Shown here: positions 60,966-64,000 of the stretch, piece by piece
Layout of the letters: every line of letters starts with the position of its first letter
Position numbering within the stretch: position 1 is the first letter of the stretch
Assembly: GCF_002847285.1 (NCBI RefSeq)
Contig: NZ_CP025407.1
Span: forward strand, 5,707,001 to 5,771,000
Direction: 5' to 3'
DNA: 64,000 nucleotides
Source of the DNA: Streptomyces sp. CMB-StM0423
GTDB lineage: Bacteria > Actinomycetota > Actinomycetes > Streptomycetales > Streptomycetaceae
Translations under genes and position numbers: made by a program
Notes under the pieces: model-generated
What the model was told of the DNA's origin: nothing
The model's input: the letters and a program-made list of their open reading frames with translations, nothing else
Databases searched by the model: none

Positions 60966-61349
60966 ATGCGCACGCTCTGTGCGAGCACGCTGATCGGCGA
61001 GATCCTGGTCGTCGGCCTGACGGGTCTCGTCGCGATGCGGCAGTCCGACCTGTCGAACGGCACGATCTGGGGGGTCAGCGGCGCCGCCATGGTGCTGTGC
61101 GTGCTGCTCTGCGGCATGCTCGGGCGCCCCGGCGCCGTGCAGGTCGGCTGGGGGCTGCAGATCGCGCTGATCGCCTCCGGCTTCGTGGTGCCGTCGATGT
61201 TCTTCCTGGGCGCGGTCTTCGCCGCGCTGTGGTGGGCGTCGGTGCACTACGGCCGGATCGTCGACGAGGCCAAGGCGGCGCGGGCCCGCGCCACCGCGGA
61301 GCAGACCGGCGGTGCCCCGGCCGAGCAGACCGGCGGCGCCCCGGCGTAG
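60966..61349 (+). CDS. DUF4233 membrane protein
   Basis: This 127-aa membrane protein of family DUF4233 is regularly encoded between folC and ndk in actinobacteria and has no established function. Four hydrophobic segments are visible: LIGEILVVGLTGLVAM, IWGVSGAAMVLCVLLCGML, VGWGLQIALIASGFVV and MFFLGAVFAALWWASVHYG. The cytoplasmic tail ends in an exact duplication of EQTGGAPA, also visible as a 24-bp DNA repeat with minor changes. GGAGGGG precedes the ATG. Confidence 0.88.
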   Translation: MRTLCASTLIGEILVVGLTGLVAMRQSDLSNGTIWGVSGAAMVLCVLLCGMLGRPGAVQVGWGLQIALIASGFVVPSMFFLGAVFAALWWASVHYGRIVDEAKAARARATAEQTGGAPAEQTGGAPA

Positions 61350-61449
61350 CCGCCGTAGCGCCGGAGTCCGGGATGCGTGCGGGCGCCCGCGGGGGGCCGG
61401 GTAAGGTCGGATTCCCCCGAATCCAGCAACGCACTGCCAGGAGCCGTAC

Positions 61450-61863
61450 ATGAGCCAGCGCACGCTCGTCCTCCTCAAGCCCGACGCGGTACGCCGCGGG
61501 CTGGTCGGCGAGATCATCGGCCGGATCGAGCGGAAGGCCGACTGGTCGATCGCCGCGCTTGAGCTGCGCACCCTCGACCGCTCGATCCTGGAGCAGCACT
61601 ACGCCGAGCACGTGGGCCGCCCGTTCTACGAGCCCCTGGTGGAGTTCATGGCCTCCGGACCCGTCGTCGCGCTCGTGGTCGAGGGCGACCGGGTCATCGA
61701 GGGAGTCCGCACCCTGTCCGGGCCCACCGACCCGATCGCCGCCGCGCCCGGCAGCATCCGCGGCGACTTCGGCACCATCGTCCGCGAGAACCTCGTGCAC
61801 GCCTCGGACTCCGAGGAATCCGCCGCGCGCGAGCTGAAGCTGTTCTTCCCGGACCTCGCCTGA
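61450..61863 (+). CDS. ndk: Nucleoside diphosphate kinase
   Basis: This 137-aa cytosolic kinase transfers the gamma phosphate from ATP to nucleoside diphosphates through a phosphohistidine. It opens with QRTLVLLKPDAVRRGLVGEII, and the Kpn-loop region EGDRVIEGVRTLSGPTDP is present. The active His is His117 in RENLVHASDS. Length and all family landmarks are normal. CAGGAG precedes the ATG. A TAAGGT box near 61401 may be its promoter. A clean hairpin terminator lies 37 bp past the stop, separating it from mreB. Confidence 0.97.
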   Translation: MSQRTLVLLKPDAVRRGLVGEIIGRIERKADWSIAALELRTLDRSILEQHYAEHVGRPFYEPLVEFMASGPVVALVVEGDRVIEGVRTLSGPTDPIAAAPGSIRGDFGTIVRENLVHASDSEESAARELKLFFPDLA

Positions 61864-61899
61864 CGTCCCCGCAGGTCGGCAGCGGACGCACGTCCCGGA

Positions 61900-61926
61900 G
61901 AGGCGACCGGATCATTCGGTCGCCTC
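61900..61926 (+). terminator. ndk terminator
   Basis: GAGGCGACCG and CGGTCGCCTC pair perfectly around GATCATT, followed by TTGG. Confidence 0.75.
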
Positions 61927-62017
61927 TTGGCATGTGCAAGCGAAAAGGGGGAAAGCGCAACCGACACGGTGCCGTATTGACTGCGACACCCTCGCTCCCT
62001 CCGCGACCTCGCGAGAC

Positions 62018-62041
62018 TACGATGGCCCCTACGGGCCGTAG
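62018..62041 (+). promoter_or_regulatory. -10 box and adjacent palindrome upstream of mreB
   Basis: TACGAT (62018-62023) is a likely -10 box. Six bases later CTACGG-G-CCGTAG (62029-62041) forms a perfect palindrome at the probable start site, a position suited to a repressor. No matching -35 at normal spacing; TTGACT at 61978 is too far. Confidence 0.35.
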
Positions 62042-62101
62042 CGCGCGTCGCCCTGCTGCCGACCCCCGTCCGCCATCACCCTGGAAGGCCAGACGTATCC
62101 C

Positions 62102-63133
62102 ATGGCGAACAACATGTCTTTCATCGGCCGTGACATGGCCGTCGACCTTGGGACCGCCAACACGTTGGTGTACGTCAGAGGCCGGGGCATCGTCCTGAAC
62201 GAGCCGTCGGTCGTGGCCATCAACACCAACACGGGCGGCATCCTCGCCGTCGGCGCCGAGGCGAAGAAGATGATCGGCCGCACCCCGGGCAACATCGTTG
62301 CGGTGCGCCCGCTGAAGGACGGCGTCATCGCCGACTTCGAGATCACCGAGCGGATGCTGCGCTACTTCATCCTGAAGATCCACAAGCGCCGCTACCTCGC
62401 CCGCCCGCGCGTCGTGGTCTGCGTCCCCTCCGGCATCACGGGAGTCGAGCGCCGCGCGGTCATCGAGGCGTCGACCCAGGCGGGCGCGCGCCAGGTGCAC
62501 ATCATCGAGGAGCCCATGGCGGCGGCCATCGGCTCGGGCCTCCCGGTGCACGAAGCGACGGGGAACATGGTCGTGGACATCGGCGGCGGCACCACCGAGG
62601 TCGCGGTGATCTCCCTCGGCGGCATCGTCACGGCGCAGTCCATCCGGGTCGCCGGAGACGAGCTGGACAACGCGATCATCCAGCACATCAAGAAGGAGTA
62701 CAGCCTCCTGCTCGGCGAGCGCACCGCCGAGAACATCAAGATCACCATCGGCTCCGCGTACGACACCGACCGCGACGAGCACACCGAGATCCGCGGCCGC
62801 GACCTGGTCAGCGGGCTGCCGAAGACGGTCGTGATCTCCTCCGCGGAGGTGCGCAAGGCCATGGAGGAGCCGCTCAACGCGATTGTCGACGCGGTCAAGA
62901 CGACGCTCGACAAGTGCCCGCCGGAGCTGTCCGGCGACATCATGGACCGCGGCATCGTGCTCACCGGGGGCGGCGCGCTGCTGGCCGGCCTCGACGAGCG
63001 GCTGCGGCACGAGACGGGGATGCCGATCCACCTCGCCGAGGAGCCGCTCGACTCCGTCGCGCTCGGCTCCGGCAAGTGCGTCGAGGAGTTCGAGGCGCTG
63101 CAGCAGGTGCTGGACGCGCAGCCCCGTCGCTAG
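62102..63133 (+). CDS. mreB: Rod shape-determining protein MreB
   Basis: This 343-aa actin-like ATPase forms membrane-associated filaments; in Streptomyces it acts mainly in spore-wall synthesis. The phosphate-1 motif is AVDLGTANTLVYVRG (about 12-26), phosphate-2 VVDIGGGTTEVAVIS, the adenosine loop GIVLTGGGALLAGLDERL, and connect segments such as EEPMAAAIGSGLPV are present. The N-terminal ANNMSFIGRDM is close to that of other Streptomyces MreB. Length is normal. mreC follows after 57 bp and probably shares the transcript. Confidence 0.97.
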   Translation: MANNMSFIGRDMAVDLGTANTLVYVRGRGIVLNEPSVVAINTNTGGILAVGAEAKKMIGRTPGNIVAVRPLKDGVIADFEITERMLRYFILKIHKRRYLARPRVVVCVPSGITGVERRAVIEASTQAGARQVHIIEEPMAAAIGSGLPVHEATGNMVVDIGGGTTEVAVISLGGIVTAQSIRVAGDELDNAIIQHIKKEYSLLLGERTAENIKITIGSAYDTDRDEHTEIRGRDLVSGLPKTVVISSAEVRKAMEEPLNAIVDAVKTTLDKCPPELSGDIMDRGIVLTGGGALLAGLDERLRHETGMPIHLAEEPLDSVALGSGKCVEEFEALQQVLDAQPRR

Positions 63134-63190
63134 CCCCACCCAAGTCCGTACCCCACCGCCGGGACACCCAGGAAGGCGCTTCGGAAGCAC

Positions 63191-64000
63191 GTGAGGGACA
63201 CACGAGAGAGCCGGGTCCTGCTCCTGCTGCTCATCACCATCTCGTTCGCGCTGATCACGGTCGACATCCGGGGCGGGGACGACTCTCCCCTGGACGCCAC
63301 GAAGCGGGGGGCCGCGGCGGCGTTGGGGCCCGTCGAGAACGGCGTCGCCACGGTGGTCGACCCGGTGGGCAACGCGATCGAGGCGGTCCGCGAGTCGGGG
63401 GACAGGCACGACAAGATCGCCGAGCTGCAGCGGCAGAACGCCGCGCTGAAGCAGCAACTGGGCAGCGACGACCGCAACCGTGCCCGCGCCGCCGAGCTGG
63501 ACAAGATCCTCAACACCGCGGGCGCCGGCCGCTACGGCATCAAGGGCGCCCAGGTCATCGCCATAGGAGCGGCCCAGGGCCTGTCCTGGACCGTGACCAT
63601 CGACGCCGGCTCCCGCGACGGTCTGGAGCGGGACATGACCGTACTCAACGGCGACGGCCTCGTCGGCCGTATCACCACCGTCGGGCCGTCCACCGCCACC
63701 GTGCTGCTCGCCAACGACCCGGACTTCACCGTCGGCACCCGGCTGGAGAAGACCAGCGAGCTGGGCTTCGCCACCGGCCAGGGCGACCGGCCCATGAAGG
63801 TCGAACTGCTCAACGGCAAACTGAAGGTGGAGAAGGGCGACCGGCTGGTGACCTTCGGCTCCAACGAGTCGCGGCCGTTCGTGCCGGGCGTGCCGATAGG
63901 AGTCGTCTCGTCGGTCGAGCCGGTCGGCGACGTCACCCGCACCGTCTACGTCGACCCGTACGCCTCCTTCACCCGGCTCGACATCGTCGGCGTCGTCGTC
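63191..64000 (+). CDS. mreC: Rod shape-determining protein MreC (3' end outside window)
   Basis: The first 270 codons of MreC, a bitopic membrane protein whose outer part scaffolds the wall-synthesis machinery with MreB and MreD. The GTG start at 63191 follows GGAAG. A single membrane helix (about 8-23: VLLLLLITISFALITV) is followed by a coiled coil (about 72-100: KIAELQRQNAALKQQLG, then AELDKIL) that drives dimerisation. The beta-rich MreC domain comes next (SWTVTIDAGSRDGLERDMTVLNGDGLVG). The frame is still open at the right edge. Family and start are clear. Confidence 0.95.
   Translation, partial: MRDTRESRVLLLLLITISFALITVDIRGGDDSPLDATKRGAAAALGPVENGVATVVDPVGNAIEAVRESGDRHDKIAELQRQNAALKQQLGSDDRNRARAAELDKILNTAGAGRYGIKGAQVIAIGAAQGLSWTVTIDAGSRDGLERDMTVLNGDGLVGRITTVGPSTATVLLANDPDFTVGTRLEKTSELGFATGQGDRPMKVELLNGKLKVEKGDRLVTFGSNESRPFVPGVPIGVVSSVEPVGDVTRTVYVDPYASFTRLDIVGVVV

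Overview
The window is a very GC-rich actinobacterial chromosome segment, almost certainly from Streptomyces or a close relative. The evidence is GTG/TTG starts, G or C in nearly every third codon position, and core-gene order. The right half carries tig, clpP1-clpP2-clpX, valS, folC, a DUF4233 gene, ndk, mreB and mreC, with asd, pepN, rpiB, a nei-type glycosylase and malQ further left. From memory this order matches the SCO2610-SCO2650 stretch of S. coelicolor. I see no prophage, insertion sequence or CRISPR array.

Region 1 (1-14.3 kb) is a glycan-use locus. It starts with the end of a ROK protein. An overlapping operon follows: lipoprotein, two permeases (no ATPase), GH4 phospho-glycosidase, GlcNAc-type kinase. 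The importer brings in a GlcNAc-type sugar, the kinase phosphorylates it and the GH4 enzyme cleaves it. A convergent secreted GH84 hexosaminidase and a downstream secreted GH29 fucosidase could release the substrate outside the cell. Between them lie a 73-aa repeat protein and a malQ-family gene in which all three catalytic carboxylates of GH77 are replaced.

Region 2 (14.4-26.5 kb) holds a VOC protein, a frameshifted DUF1203 remnant, an ECF-like sigma factor with an N-terminal Cys4 motif and SnoaL-like tail, a large secreted lectin/DUF11/SpaA-type protein, an SDR lacking Tyr/Lys, a Tat-exported metallophosphoesterase and a 1108-aa secreted subtilase.

Region 3 (26.7-42.4 kb) has asd and two divergent M1 aminopeptidase N paralogues that bracket a small accessory patch: a Phd/RelE-type toxin-antitoxin pair, a DUF4287 protein and an AbiEi/nuclease-like protein. 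Then come an amino-acid permease, bioY, rpiB, the nei-type glycosylase, a PP2C phosphatase and a proton antiporter whose best-supported start codon is ATC.

Region 4 (42.6-64 kb) has a MacB/FtsX-type ABC pair, an acyltransferase, a 64-aa membrane protein, tRNA-Gly and tRNA-Pro, and the core block from tig to mreC. The tig-clpP1 gap is unusually long (about 970 bp), carries diverged GC-rich repeats, and ends with a sequence matching the ClgR operator consensus upstream of clpP1. Most convergent gene pairs are separated by strong GC hairpins, and several genes have a TAnnnT box 6-8 nt before the start codon, as expected of leaderless mRNAs.
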